Source of the DNA: Pseudalkalibacillus salsuginis
Lineage (GTDB): Bacteria > Bacillota > Bacilli > Bacillales > Fictibacillaceae
DNA length: 64,000 bases
NCBI RefSeq assembly: GCF_021646685.1
Contig: NZ_JAKJHW010000004.1
Coordinates: 239,722 to 303,721 of the forward strand
Reading direction: 5' to 3'
Position numbers and translations under genes: made by a program
Part shown: piece by piece, positions 18,105 through 27,313 of the stretch
Numbering within the stretch: the first letter of the stretch is position 1
Layout: each line of letters starts with the position of its first letter
The notes under the pieces: generated by a model
What the model was told of the DNA's origin: nothing
Database searches by the model: none
The model's input: only the letters and a program-made list of their open reading frames with translations

Positions 18105-19960
18105 ATGATCTTTTATCCAATAAGATTGCAGCCGGTGAAGTTGTTGAACGCCCTGCATCTATTGTAAAGGAACTAGTTGAGAATTCGATTGATGCGAACA
18201 GTTCACGTATCGATATTGAAGTTGATGAGGGCGGCTTATCCAGAATCGAAATCATCGATAACGGGGATGGGATCGAAAGTGATGATCTGCTGACGGCTTT
18301 TCAACGTCATGCTACAAGCAAGATCAAGCATGAAAACGATTTGTTCCACATAAGAACACTTGGATTCCGAGGGGAAGCACTGCCGAGTATCGCGTCCGTT
18401 TCAAAAGTCGAGGTGAAAACGTGTACGGGAGCAGGAGCCGGTGACGAGCTGTCGATCCAATTCGGAAAGGTCATCGATCAAAAGAAATCGGACAGCCGGA
18501 AAGGGACGTCGATTGAAGTGACACAACTGTTCCATAATACACCGGCACGGTTAAAGCATTTGAAAACGGTCCATACTGAATTAGGGAATATCACAGATGT
18601 GGTCAACCGCCAGGCTATGGCACATCCTGATGTCGCTTTCCACCTGAAGCATAACGGGAAAACCGTATTGCGTACTGCAGGGAACGGTGATCTTCTGCAA
18701 GTCATCGCTGGTATTTATGGAATGTCAGTTGCGAAAAAGATGCTGAAAGTTAAAAAAGATACACTGGATTACTCGATCAGCGGATTTACGGCCAAGCCCG
18801 AAATCACTAGAGCCTCCCGTCAATATGTTTCATTGTTCATCAATGGCAGGTACATCAAGAATTTCGCAATCTATAAAGCAATCGAACGAGCTTACCACAC
18901 ATTGCTTCCGATTGGACGTCATCCGATCGTGATCCTCTCCATCGAGCTTGACCCGATCCTTGTCGATGTCAATGTCCATCCAGGCAAGTTGGAAGCGCGG
19001 TTCAGTAAAGAACAAGAACTGACGAAAGCGGTTGAAGACGGGGTTGCTGAAGTGTTAAGACATACGGAACTGATTCCCTCTGCATTGAATCCGAAACAGC
19101 AATCGATCCAGAAGCTGAAGTCCGAACAACCAAGCTTTCAGTTTGCCTCTTATCTACCAGAGACGGATAACAAGATGAAGTTAGATGAGAAAAACGGTAG
19201 TACAGGAAGAGATCCGATCGAACATGTAGAAGAGCCCAGAACCGGGAATACAGTCCAATCGTCAAATGAACCGACCCATACAAAAGATCGATATGAATAT
19301 CGGCAGGAAAAACAACCTGAACAGCAAGAACCAGAACTGGCACCTGACTTGGATCCAAAAGAAGGGGCACCTTCTTCACGCGTTCCGCCGATGTATCCCG
19401 TTGGGCAAGTGCACGGCACTTACATAGTCGCCCAAAATGAACAGGGGATGTACATCATCGATCAGCATGCAGCCCAAGAACGGATCAAATATGAGTTTTA
19501 CCGTGAGAAGGTTGGTGAGTTTGAGCATGAAGTACAGGAATTGTTAGTTCCTTTGACGTTCGAATTCACCCATACAGAAGCACAGGTGATTGAAGCCCAT
19601 CAGGATGAGCTTGCGTCAATCGGAATCTTTTTAGAACCTTTCGGAGGCAATACATTCATCGTCCGGTCTCATCCACAATGGTTCCCGAGCGGAGAAGAAC
19701 AGGAAACGATCCAGGAGATTATCGATCAGATCCTTTCAGAAAAAAAGACCGATTTGAAAAAACTCCGTGAAGACGCAGCCATCATGATGTCTTGTAAAGG
19801 ATCGATCAAAGCGAACCGGCATTTAAAAAATGATGAAATGATAGCTCTGATCGAAACATTGAGAAAAGCCGGTGATCCTTTTACCTGTCCACATGGCAGG
19901 CCGATCATCATCAAATTCACGACTTATGAGATGGAGAAAATGTTCAAAAGGGTCATGTAA
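18083..19960 (+). CDS. mutL: DNA mismatch repair endonuclease MutL
   Basis: MutL is the ATP-gated partner of MutS and, in Bacillus, the nicking endonuclease of mismatch repair. The N-terminal GHKL ATPase shows [17 protein letters not shown] and [12 protein letters not shown]. The C-terminal endonuclease motif [12 protein letters not shown] (DQHAxxExxxxE) lies near residue 460, with SCKGSIKAN and CPHGRP as the remaining metal-site motifs. QELLVPL is the clamp-binding motif. The linker, about residues 340-430, is rich in Glu, Gln and Pro. Length is 625 residues. It starts within mutS, so the two are translationally coupled. Confidence 0.96.
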   Translation: MGKIQQLDDLLSNKIAAGEVVERPASIVKELVENSIDANSSRIDIEVDEGGLSRIEIIDNGDGIESDDLLTAFQRHATSKIKHENDLFHIRTLGFRGEALPSIASVSKVEVKTCTGAGAGDELSIQFGKVIDQKKSDSRKGTSIEVTQLFHNTPARLKHLKTVHTELGNITDVVNRQAMAHPDVAFHLKHNGKTVLRTAGNGDLLQVIAGIYGMSVAKKMLKVKKDTLDYSISGFTAKPEITRASRQYVSLFINGRYIKNFAIYKAIERAYHTLLPIGRHPIVILSIELDPILVDVNVHPGKLEARFSKEQELTKAVEDGVAEVLRHTELIPSALNPKQQSIQKLKSEQPSFQFASYLPETDNKMKLDEKNGSTGRDPIEHVEEPRTGNTVQSSNEPTHTKDRYEYRQEKQPEQQEPELAPDLDPKEGAPSSRVPPMYPVGQVHGTYIVAQNEQGMYIIDQHAAQERIKYEFYREKVGEFEHEVQELLVPLTFEFTHTEAQVIEAHQDELASIGIFLEPFGGNTFIVRSHPQWFPSGEEQETIQEIIDQILSEKKTDLKKLREDAAIMMSCKGSIKANRHLKNDEMIALIETLRKAGDPFTCPHGRPIIIKFTTYEMEKMFKRVM

Positions 19961-19978
19961 CATACTTGGAGGTAATCG

Positions 19979-20917
19979 ATGAAACCAGCATTAGTCGTCA
20001 TCGTCGGCCCGACAGCGGTCGGTAAAACGAAAACAAGCATCGAGATTGCTAAAGCGTTTGACGGAGAAATCATCAACAGTGATTCGATGCAAGTATACAA
20101 AGGGCTCGATATAGGTACGGCTAAAATCAAAGAACATGAAAAAGAAGGAATACCGCACCATCTCTTTGATATCAGGACACCCTTCGAAGATTATTCTGCG
20201 GCAGATTTTCAAATAGATGCCCAGCTGAAAATCAAACAATTACATGAAAAAGGGAGTCTTCCGATCATGGTTGGCGGTACTGGCCTTTATATCCGGTCGG
20301 TCACTCACGATTATGAGTTCACGGATGTGGGCGCAGATCCCGAATACCGGGGAATGCTGGAAGACTACGTGGAAGAATATGGTCCCGAAGCATTACATGC
20401 ACGTCTGTTAAAAATTGATCCTGGACGCGCTTCCCAAATCCATCCGAACAACATCCGTCGTGTCATCAGAGCATTGGAAATTCATCATGCGACAGGTAGC
20501 TTGGAAACCGCGCCTGCCCATCGCAGAGCAGAAACTCTATTCAATCTTATCACGATCGGATTGACGATGGACCGTGAGCAATTATATGAACGAATCAACC
20601 TTAGAGTCGACCTTATGATGGACGAAGGTTTACTCGAAGAAGTTCAGTCCCTTTTTGACGCAGGAGTCCGGAATACCCAAGCCGTACAAGCGATCGGCTA
20701 TAAAGAGCTTTATGCATATCTTGAGGGTGAATGCAGCTTAGAAGAAGCCGTTGAGACCTTAAAGAGGAACTCGAGAAGGTATGCTAAAAGACAGTTGACC
20801 TGGTTTCGCCATCAGATGGACGTGGAATGGTTCGATGTTACAAATGGTTCAATAAATGAAAAAATTCCATCAATTTTGCGTTTTGTGGCAGGAAAGCTCA
20901 ATTCTGAATCGAATTAG
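19979..20917 (+). CDS. miaA: tRNA dimethylallyltransferase
   Basis: MiaA transfers a dimethylallyl group to A37 of tRNAs reading UNN codons, making the substrate of MiaB encoded upstream. It has the P-loop GPTAVGKTKTS at residues 10-20, NSDSMQVY, and GGTGLYIRS. The C-terminal region has VQAIGYKELY and RRYAKRQLTWFR. The 312-residue length is normal. The ribosome site TTGGAGGT lies before ATG 19979, 18 bases after mutL. Confidence 0.96.
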   Translation: MKPALVVIVGPTAVGKTKTSIEIAKAFDGEIINSDSMQVYKGLDIGTAKIKEHEKEGIPHHLFDIRTPFEDYSAADFQIDAQLKIKQLHEKGSLPIMVGGTGLYIRSVTHDYEFTDVGADPEYRGMLEDYVEEYGPEALHARLLKIDPGRASQIHPNNIRRVIRALEIHHATGSLETAPAHRRAETLFNLITIGLTMDREQLYERINLRVDLMMDEGLLEEVQSLFDAGVRNTQAVQAIGYKELYAYLEGECSLEEAVETLKRNSRRYAKRQLTWFRHQMDVEWFDVTNGSINEKIPSILRFVAGKLNSESN

Positions 20918-20950
20918 TGTTATGAACGTTTATTGAGGAGGCCTATACAC

Positions 20951-21193
20951 ATGAAGCAATCCATTAATATTCAAGATCAATTCCTGAACACCTTAAGAAA
21001 AGAAAACATCTTCGTAACAGTATATTTATTAAATGGTTTCCAGCTTAAAGGGCTGGTTAAAGGATTTGATAATTTTACCGTTGTATTGGAATCGGACGGT
21101 AAGCAGCAGCTTATCTACAAACATGCGATTTCAACTTTCACACCACAGCGTCCTGTTGATTTTTCTTCTGAAAACAATAACCAGAACGGTTAA
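20951..21193 (+). CDS. hfq: RNA chaperone Hfq
   Basis: Hfq forms a hexameric Sm-like ring that binds small RNAs and mRNAs. The Sm1 motif region is [23 protein letters not shown], and the Sm2 motif is YKHAIST with the conserved Lys-His pair. The protein has 80 residues, typical for Bacillus. ATG 20951 is chosen because GAGGAGG lies 8 bases upstream; a start at 20933 would precede that site. It follows miaA by 33 bases, the widely conserved miaA-hfq pairing. Confidence 0.95.
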   Translation: MKQSINIQDQFLNTLRKENIFVTVYLLNGFQLKGLVKGFDNFTVVLESDGKQQLIYKHAISTFTPQRPVDFSSENNNQNG

Positions 21194-21230
21194 ATCAATA
21201 GCGGGTGTGATTTATCCCATAACCAAATAT

Positions 21231-21270
21231 AAAAGCCCTGGACAATGGGAACTTCCTGTCCAGGGCTTTC
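21231..21270. terminator. Bidirectional terminator between hfq and integrase-like gene
   Basis: A perfect 13-bp stem, AAAGCCCTGGACA with TGTCCAGGGCTTT, lies between the convergent genes. On the minus strand it is followed by TTTTATATTT, a better T-tract than on the plus strand. Confidence 0.8.
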
Positions 21271-21276
21271 GTATGC

Positions 21277-22260
21277 TTATAAAGAAGAGACAGATCGTCC
21301 TTCCGCGTAATTCAGATAACGGTTTAATGTAAGAGGGGTTTTCATGCCAAAATGATATTGGATCTGTTCGGTATCTCTTCTGTCGAGAATGGCTCTGAGG
21401 ATTGCGGTCCTTCTGAAATGCTGTGCGGAAATTCCTTTTCGGAGCCCTGCCCTTTTGATTTCTTGCCGGATCATTTTTTGGATAGCGATTTCAGTTAGCC
21501 TTTTCGGCCGATCTTCTTCATAACTCCATCTATAGGTCAACCTTTGGAAATCAAAGGCGACGAAAAACGGATCCGCACTGTATTGTGCAGGACGTACAGC
21601 TTCCGGAATCGACCGGAAATACTCGAATAGAATTTCATTTTCCTTAGAAGAGAGTTCGATGATCCGTTTGGCTGTTTGTTCAGTAGTCGGTATGATCAAC
21701 TCTTTTTTTATAAATGATAGATGACGTGCTTCAATCGCACTGACCTCATGCAAGGTCACACCATGATCTGCCATAAGGGTAATGATGCCAAGATTTCTTT
21801 TTGATAAAAGCTCATGAGCCTTCAACTGATTTTCAGTCAATCCATCCTCAGAAGGTATGACTTCCAATAGGCTGCCTAATTCCTCATCGGTTATGAACAT
21901 ATCTTCAGTAAAGGAATCTTCCTTATCATTAAGTAACTCAATCGATGAAAGCGGATTATCAGATATGATTTTTTTGTGAATGAGGAAACGGTGATATTGG
22001 TTCAATACACTATAAACCCGTTTCAATGTACGGAATGAATAGGACCGTTCATTGATCAGAAAGTCAAAGTAAGTTTGGACGAACAGCTCTGTGAATGTTT
22101 CTCGTTCATGATAGGACATCTCGTTTACACGGATCCATGCGAGGTAATCCTCAAGATCATATTGATATCTTTTGACCGTAGAAGGTCGTCTCCCCCTTTT
22201 TTCAAGATCAAGGATGAAATCGATCGCAGCCTGAGGTGTTTCATTGTTTTCCATGATCAC
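21277..22260 (-). CDS. Tyrosine recombinase-like protein, probably inactive
   Basis: The 327-residue protein has the two-domain layout of tyrosine recombinases: an N-terminal SAM-like core-binding domain and a C-terminal catalytic-type domain. The box-II HxxR (AQHFRR) and the final Tyr (LNRYLNY) are present. The box-I Arg of the usual TGLRxSEL is replaced (DHGVTLHEV), and the box-III His of LGH is replaced by Met (FGMKT). It is therefore probably not a working recombinase. GTG 22260 has AAGGTGG 7 bases upstream; GTG 22266 and ATG 22254 are alternatives. No mobile-element genes surround it, suggesting a domesticated protein. Confidence 0.75.
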   Translation of the reverse strand: MIMENNETPQAAIDFILDLEKRGRRPSTVKRYQYDLEDYLAWIRVNEMSYHERETFTELFVQTYFDFLINERSYSFRTLKRVYSVLNQYHRFLIHKKIISDNPLSSIELLNDKEDSFTEDMFITDEELGSLLEVIPSEDGLTENQLKAHELLSKRNLGIITLMADHGVTLHEVSAIEARHLSFIKKELIIPTTEQTAKRIIELSSKENEILFEYFRSIPEAVRPAQYSADPFFVAFDFQRLTYRWSYEEDRPKRLTEIAIQKMIRQEIKRAGLRKGISAQHFRRTAILRAILDRRDTEQIQYHFGMKTPLTLNRYLNYAEGRSVSSL

Positions 22261-22374
22261 TTCCACACCACCTTACATACCTTTGGGTTGATTATATCAT
22301 GGTTTTTCTGTCAGTATGTATAACCGCTATTGAATAATCAAACGCTATACAAAAAATAGCGTGAGGTGGTATGT

Positions 22375-22950
22375 GTGTATAAGAAAGTCATTGCTGTCCT
22401 TTTTATCGCCAGTGTTCTCGCTGCATGTAACAATGGGGATGAAGCACTTGATCAGGCTTGGGAAGAAAACTATACGAATCCTGGTAAAACGAGGATAAGT
22501 CAAAATGAAAGCGGGTTAGAACATAGTCCTCTTGTAAAAGAACGGGACGGGGAGAGTGAACAGGCTGAAGATCTTGTCAAAATGACTGAACAAGTGGAAG
22601 GAGTAGAGAGTGCTGATGCAATCGTAACGGGGATCTATTCAATCGTCGGTGCGAAGTTAGAAAAAGGTGCAGATGAAAATGCGACAGTAGATCTGATATA
22701 TGCTTCATTAGATGATCTCAGCCAGGGGGCTAATGCTATGGTGACGACAGACCCGGCTCATTTGAAAAAAATGAAGGAATGGGGAAAAGAACTTGAACAC
22801 CGCAGACTTAATCATGGAATATATAACGAAGTAGGGACGATGATCGGACAGATTAAAGCGAAAAACAATAGGGAAATAGATGAATCCAATCCTTCAAAAA
22901 TGGACGTGGATCGAGAACAGATCAAACATTTACCGAATACTCCAAGATAA
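22375..22950 (+). CDS. YhcN/YlaJ-type sporulation lipoprotein
   Basis: The protein starts with a lipoprotein signal peptide, YKKVIAVLFIASVLAAC, with the lipidated Cys at about residue 18. The 191-residue mature part contains MTEQVEGVESADAIVTG, a short BON-like alternation seen in the YhcN/YlaJ family of sporulation or germination lipoproteins. GTG 22375 follows GAGGTGG by about 5 bases; an upstream GTG at 22366 overlaps that site. It stands alone with its own terminator. Confidence 0.75.
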   Translation: MYKKVIAVLFIASVLAACNNGDEALDQAWEENYTNPGKTRISQNESGLEHSPLVKERDGESEQAEDLVKMTEQVEGVESADAIVTGIYSIVGAKLEKGADENATVDLIYASLDDLSQGANAMVTTDPAHLKKMKEWGKELEHRRLNHGIYNEVGTMIGQIKAKNNREIDESNPSKMDVDREQIKHLPNTPR

Positions 22951-22975
22951 CTCTCATCAAGAGGGTTATTTTTTA
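22949..22975 (+). terminator. Intrinsic terminator after lipoprotein gene
   Basis: AACTCTC pairs with GAGGGTT (one G-T pair) around ATCAA, followed by ATTTTTT. Confidence 0.7.
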
Positions 22976-23007
22976 TAATGGGTTTTATCCTTCCATATAT
23001 TTCTCCA

Positions 23008-23035
23008 TTGACAGACATGTATATACAAGTATAAA
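23008..23035 (+). promoter_or_regulatory. Promoter of the trehalose operon
   Basis: A perfect TTGACA at 23008-23013 and TATAAA at 23030-23035 are 16 bases apart. The first TreR-like operator fills the spacer and the second lies just after the start region. Confidence 0.75.
23016..23029 (+). promoter_or_regulatory. TreR-like operator 1
   Basis: CATGTATATACAAG is a near-palindrome around the TGTATATACA core known for TreR of B. subtilis. It lies between the -35 and -10 elements, where binding would block RNA polymerase. Confidence 0.72.
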
Positions 23036-23046
23036 ATGTTCACTAA

Positions 23047-23060
23047 CATGTATATACAAG
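23047..23060 (+). promoter_or_regulatory. TreR-like operator 2
   Basis: This is an identical 14-base copy of operator 1, with start points 31 bases apart (about three helical turns), so cooperative binding on one DNA face is possible. Confidence 0.72.
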
Positions 23061-23064
23061 TAAT

Positions 23065-23078
23065 TGAAAGCGGTTTTA
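23065..23078 (+). promoter_or_regulatory. Catabolite-responsive element (cre)
   Basis: TGAAAGCGGTTTTA matches the cre consensus TGWAANCGNTNWCA with one mismatch. Lying downstream of the promoter, it fits CcpA repression by roadblock. Catabolite repression of tre is known in B. subtilis. Confidence 0.6.
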
Positions 23079-23163
23079 AATATATGGGAATAGAACTGGG
23101 GATCTAGATCGTCGTCTATTCCGCTATATGTAACCGTTTTCGTATGAGGAGGAGAAACAGATC

Positions 23164-24576
23164 ATGAGTGTTAGTCATGAAGTAGTAGAGGAAATAGTGG
23201 CTGCCCTTGGGGGTAGAAAAAACATTCATACTGCAACACATTGTGTGACGCGTCTTAGACTTGTCTTGAATGATGAAGGGAAGGTAGATCACGATAAGCT
23301 GAATAGAATAGACCTTGTCAAAGGATCATTCTCAACAAATGGCCAGTTCCAGGTCGTTATCGGTCAAGGAACGGTAGATGAAGTCTATAAAAAAATGGTA
23401 GAGATCACTGGTATCGGTGAAGCGTCGAAGGACGATGTGAAAAGTGCCGCTGCAGAAAGGCTGAATCCGCTTCAAAAAGCGGTGAAAGTACTCGCGGATA
23501 TATTCATCCCGATTCTTCCAGCCATCGTTACGGCTGGTTTGTTGATGGGGCTTAACAATATTCTTACTGGTCCCGGAATCTTTTATGACGGTAAATCGGT
23601 GATCGATGTGCATCCACAATGGGCAGATCTTGCAGACATCATCAACCTTATTGCGAACACCGCATTCGTATTCTTGCCTGCATTGATCGGTTGGTCGGCA
23701 GTCAAACGTTTTGAAGGAAGTCCGTTACTAGGGATCGTGCTTGGACTGATGCTCGTCCATCCAGACCTGTTGAACGCCTGGGATTATGGAAAGGTAGTTG
23801 AAGAAGGCGGAAAAATTCCCGCATGGAATTTATTCGGAATGGATGTTGAAAAAGTAGGTTACCAGGGTCAAGTATTGCCTGTGCTTGTGGCTGCTTATGT
23901 GCTGGCCAGAATCGAAAGGTTCATGAATTCCAAAATCCCTGATGCTTTCAAACTATTGATCGTTGCACCGATTACGCTTTTAGTCACAGGATTCTTAGCA
24001 TTTATCGCGATCGGACCTATTACTTTTGCAATCGGGAACCTGATCACCGATGGATTTGTAAGCATTTTTGATAATTTTGCAGCTTTAGGCGGAATCATCT
24101 ACGGTGGTCTTTATTCATTGCTTGTCATCACCGGAATGCATCATACCTTCCTCGCAGTGGATTTACAGTTGATCTCTTCTACTGGCGGAACGTTCCTCTG
24201 GCCGATGCTTGCACTATCGAACATCGCCCAGGGTTCAGCAGCACTTGCCATGGCTTATGTGTCCAAGGATGAAAAATTGAAAGGGTTATCCTATACGTCT
24301 GCAGTTTCAGCATTTCTTGGCATTACTGAACCCGCGATGTTCGGGGTGAATATCCGTTTCAAGTACCCGTTCATCGCCGCGATGATCAGCTCAGCGATTG
24401 CAGGACTGATTGTAATGTTGAATGGAGTAAAGGCTAACTCGATCGGTGTTGGAGGTTTGCCAGGATTCTTATCAATCGCGGAAGGATACTGGGGAGCATT
24501 CTTCGTTGGAATGGGAGTGGTTTTGATACTGCCATTTGTCCTCACATATTTATACGGTAAATTGAAAAAGCAATGA
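23164..24576 (+). CDS. treP: PTS trehalose-specific EIIBC component
   Basis: This membrane permease imports trehalose and phosphorylates it to trehalose-6-phosphate. The EIIB domain occupies residues 1-85, with the phosphocysteine Cys27 in ATHCVTRLRL. The EIIC domain follows, with about ten membrane segments and the motifs ITGMHHTF and GITEPAMFGVN. There is no EIIA domain, so a shared EIIA(Glc) is needed. Length is 470 residues. The ribosome site is GAGGAGGAG before ATG 23164. It is the first gene of treP-treA-treR, controlled by the operators just upstream. Confidence 0.94.
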   Translation: MSVSHEVVEEIVAALGGRKNIHTATHCVTRLRLVLNDEGKVDHDKLNRIDLVKGSFSTNGQFQVVIGQGTVDEVYKKMVEITGIGEASKDDVKSAAAERLNPLQKAVKVLADIFIPILPAIVTAGLLMGLNNILTGPGIFYDGKSVIDVHPQWADLADIINLIANTAFVFLPALIGWSAVKRFEGSPLLGIVLGLMLVHPDLLNAWDYGKVVEEGGKIPAWNLFGMDVEKVGYQGQVLPVLVAAYVLARIERFMNSKIPDAFKLLIVAPITLLVTGFLAFIAIGPITFAIGNLITDGFVSIFDNFAALGGIIYGGLYSLLVITGMHHTFLAVDLQLISSTGGTFLWPMLALSNIAQGSAALAMAYVSKDEKLKGLSYTSAVSAFLGITEPAMFGVNIRFKYPFIAAMISSAIAGLIVMLNGVKANSIGVGGLPGFLSIAEGYWGAFFVGMGVVLILPFVLTYLYGKLKKQ

Positions 24577-24652
24577 CCATTCAGGGATGGAGTTTTTTTA
24601 CAGCTCCCTCCCTTTCATCCTTATAATCTACATCTATGGAAGGAAGTCGTCT

Positions 24653-26341
24653 ATGAATACAGATTGGTGGAAGAAATCAGTTGTATATCAAATTTATCCG
24701 AAAAGCTTCAATGATACGACCGGAAATGGAGTAGGGGATCTCCAAGGAATAGTAGCGAAATTGAATTATTTAAAAACACTTGGGATAGATGTTATCTGGC
24801 TTACCCCGGTATATGATTCTCCACAAAAGGATAATGGCTATGATATTCGGGATTATTATAAAATCCATGAAGAATATGGCACCATGGAGGATTTTGAATA
24901 CTTGTTGAAAGAAGCACATGCTCGAGGAATCAAGGTGATCATGGACCTTGTTGTTAACCATACCTCAACGGAACATGAATGGTTCAAGCAGGCCCTTGCA
25001 GATCCTGATGGTAAATTTCGGGACTATTATATATGGAAAGATGGCGGGGACAACAAGCCGCCGAACAATTGGCAATCGAAATTCGGGGGTTCTGCTTGGG
25101 AGCATGATCCTGAATCCGGTCAATATTACTTACATCTTTTTGATGTTACGCAAGCTGATTTGAATTGGGAAAATGAAGAGCTCCGCCAAGAAGTTTATGA
25201 TATGATGCATTTTTGGTTCGAAAAGGGTATCGATGGATTCAGGCTTGATGTTATCAACCTCATTTCCAAAGATCGACGTTTCTTAGATGATGACGGAAGT
25301 GTATCCCCAGGAGACGGAAGGAAGTTTTATACGGATGGTCCCAGAGTTCATGAATATCTGAATGAGATGAACGAAAAGGTTTTATCTGACTATAACGTCA
25401 TGACAGTCGGTGAAATGTCTTCAACGACTGTAGACCACTGTATCAAATATTCGAAGACAGAACGGAAGGAATTGAACATGACCTTCAACTTCCATCATTT
25501 GAAGGTTGATTACGCGAACGGCGAGAAATGGACGAGATCTGATTTCGATTTCATCCAATTGAAAAAAGTCCTATCAAAATGGCAGGTCGATATGTTCGAA
25601 GGAGGGGGCTGGAACGCATTGTTCTGGTGTAACCATGATCAGCCGCGAATCGTATCCCGATTTGGTGATGAAGGAAAATACCGGAACGAATCAGCAAAAA
25701 TGCTTGCCACGACGATCCATATGATGCATGGCACACCCTACATTTACCAGGGTGAAGAGATCGGGATGACCAACCCTGGATTTGAAGAAATTGGATCATA
25801 TCGTGATGTGGAGTCGATCAATGCGTTTGAAAAGATGAAAAATGAGGGGAAGTCTGTAAAAGAAATCCTTGAAATCCTCAAGCAGAAATCGAGGGATAAT
25901 TCCCGTACACCGATGCAATGGAATGCAGAAAAGAATACCGGCTTCACTGAAGGGGAACCATGGATCGATGTAGCAGCCAACTACAGGGAAGTCAACACGG
26001 AAAAAGCATTGTTGGATTCAGATTCAGTTTTTTACCATTATAAAAGGCTGATCGAACTCCGGAAGGAATATGACATCATCACGAATGGTGACTATCAATT
26101 GATTCATAAAGATGATCCGCAAATATTTTCATACTTGCGAAATCAGGAGGACGAAAAACTTCTTGTGGTCAATAACTTTTATGAGAAAGAAACAGAATTC
26201 AGATTACCGGAACAAATCGGGTTAACGGATCGCCAGTCGACTGTATTGCTTTCAAATTATCCCGAACTGAAGGGAAATCATGAACGGTTTAAATTGCGCC
26301 CGTATGAATCCGTCGTTTTTTACTTTGCAAAATCATGCTAA
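24653..26341 (+). CDS. treA: Trehalose-6-phosphate hydrolase (alpha,alpha-phosphotrehalase)
   Basis: This cytoplasmic GH13 enzyme cleaves trehalose-6-phosphate to glucose and glucose-6-phosphate. Family regions are visible in order: LTPVYDSPQKDNGYD, DLVVNHTS, FRLDVINLISK with the nucleophile Asp, TVGEMSS with the acid Glu, and NHDQPR. Length is 562 residues. ATG 24653 has GGAAGGA upstream and gives the usual N-terminus WWKKSVVYQIYPKSF; the frame is open further upstream but without a ribosome site. It follows treP by 76 bases. Oligo-1,6-glucosidase is a close relative, but the operon settles the call. Confidence 0.93.
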   Translation: MNTDWWKKSVVYQIYPKSFNDTTGNGVGDLQGIVAKLNYLKTLGIDVIWLTPVYDSPQKDNGYDIRDYYKIHEEYGTMEDFEYLLKEAHARGIKVIMDLVVNHTSTEHEWFKQALADPDGKFRDYYIWKDGGDNKPPNNWQSKFGGSAWEHDPESGQYYLHLFDVTQADLNWENEELRQEVYDMMHFWFEKGIDGFRLDVINLISKDRRFLDDDGSVSPGDGRKFYTDGPRVHEYLNEMNEKVLSDYNVMTVGEMSSTTVDHCIKYSKTERKELNMTFNFHHLKVDYANGEKWTRSDFDFIQLKKVLSKWQVDMFEGGGWNALFWCNHDQPRIVSRFGDEGKYRNESAKMLATTIHMMHGTPYIYQGEEIGMTNPGFEEIGSYRDVESINAFEKMKNEGKSVKEILEILKQKSRDNSRTPMQWNAEKNTGFTEGEPWIDVAANYREVNTEKALLDSDSVFYHYKRLIELRKEYDIITNGDYQLIHKDDPQIFSYLRNQEDEKLLVVNNFYEKETEFRLPEQIGLTDRQSTVLLSNYPELKGNHERFKLRPYESVVFYFAKSC

Positions 26342-26361
26342 ACTGGTAATGGTGATGAAAG

Positions 26362-27081
26362 ATGCAAAATAATAAATATTTACCGATCTATCAAGACCTT
26401 CAAGAAAAAATCGAGAATAACACATATCCACCTGGATCCAAGCTGCCATCGGAAAATGAACTGACGGAGATCTACAACACCTCTAGGGAAACGGCTCGCA
26501 AAGCATTACATCTTTTAGCTCAAAATGGCTATATCCAGAAGGTGAAAGGGAAAGGGTCGATCGTATTACCCTTTGATAAATTCAACTTCCCGGTTTCAGG
26601 GCTTGTCAGCTTTAAAGAGGTCTCACAGAAGGTGGGGAAGAAAGTAGCCACACATGTTCATGAACTTTCACTGTGTGAAGCGGATGATTTTATTAGGAAC
26701 CAATTGAATGCAAAATCAGGCGAGAAAGCATGGAAACTTATTCGATCGAGGGAAATTGATGGTGAACGGATCATACTCGATAAGGATTACCTGCTACAGG
26801 AAAAGGTCCCCACTCTGACAAAAGAGATTGCCCAGAATTCGATCTACGAATATATCGAAGGGGAGCTCGGGCTTTCGATCAGTTTTGCAAAAAAAGAAAT
26901 CACCGTGGAAGAAGTCGGGGAAGAAGATGTCGAGTTGCTTGATCTCGATGGGCATACCCATATTGTCGTCGTCAAAAACTATGTCTACTTGGAAGATACG
27001 AGTATTTTCCAATACACGGAATCGAGGCACCGGCTTGATAAGTTCAGGTTTGTAGACTTCGCCCGAAGAGCACATTTATAA
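26362..27081 (+). CDS. treR: Trehalose operon repressor TreR
   Basis: TreR is a GntR/HutC-family repressor induced by trehalose-6-phosphate. The N-terminal winged helix contains YPPGSKLPSENELTEIYNTS and RETARKALHLLAQNGYI (residues 20-60). The UTRA ligand domain follows from about residue 80 to the end. It has 239 residues and starts 20 bases after treA. It probably binds the two palindromes before treP. Confidence 0.93.
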   Translation: MQNNKYLPIYQDLQEKIENNTYPPGSKLPSENELTEIYNTSRETARKALHLLAQNGYIQKVKGKGSIVLPFDKFNFPVSGLVSFKEVSQKVGKKVATHVHELSLCEADDFIRNQLNAKSGEKAWKLIRSREIDGERIILDKDYLLQEKVPTLTKEIAQNSIYEYIEGELGLSISFAKKEITVEEVGEEDVELLDLDGHTHIVVVKNYVYLEDTSIFQYTESRHRLDKFRFVDFARRAHL

Positions 27082-27086
27082 CTGAC

Positions 27087-27121
27087 AAGCTACCACAGAC
27101 AAGGGCTGTGGTAGCTTTTTG
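27087..27121 (+). terminator. Intrinsic terminator of tre operon
   Basis: AAGCTACCACAG pairs perfectly with CTGTGGTAGCTT, followed by T residues. Confidence 0.88.
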
Positions 27122-27313
27122 GTTTGTCGCGCTAATTATTGTACCTGGTTTTCCATCCAAATTTTATCATGCCGTCTTGTTTTTCTCTTGAAGAGTTCGA
27201 AACATGAATAAATTGGGCAGCTTCCCTCCCATGGAACAGTAATATAGGCATTTGTCACACTTCATGATCCTGGGCGTATAATATCGAAGAATCTGAAAGT
27301 GAGGTGAAGGTTC

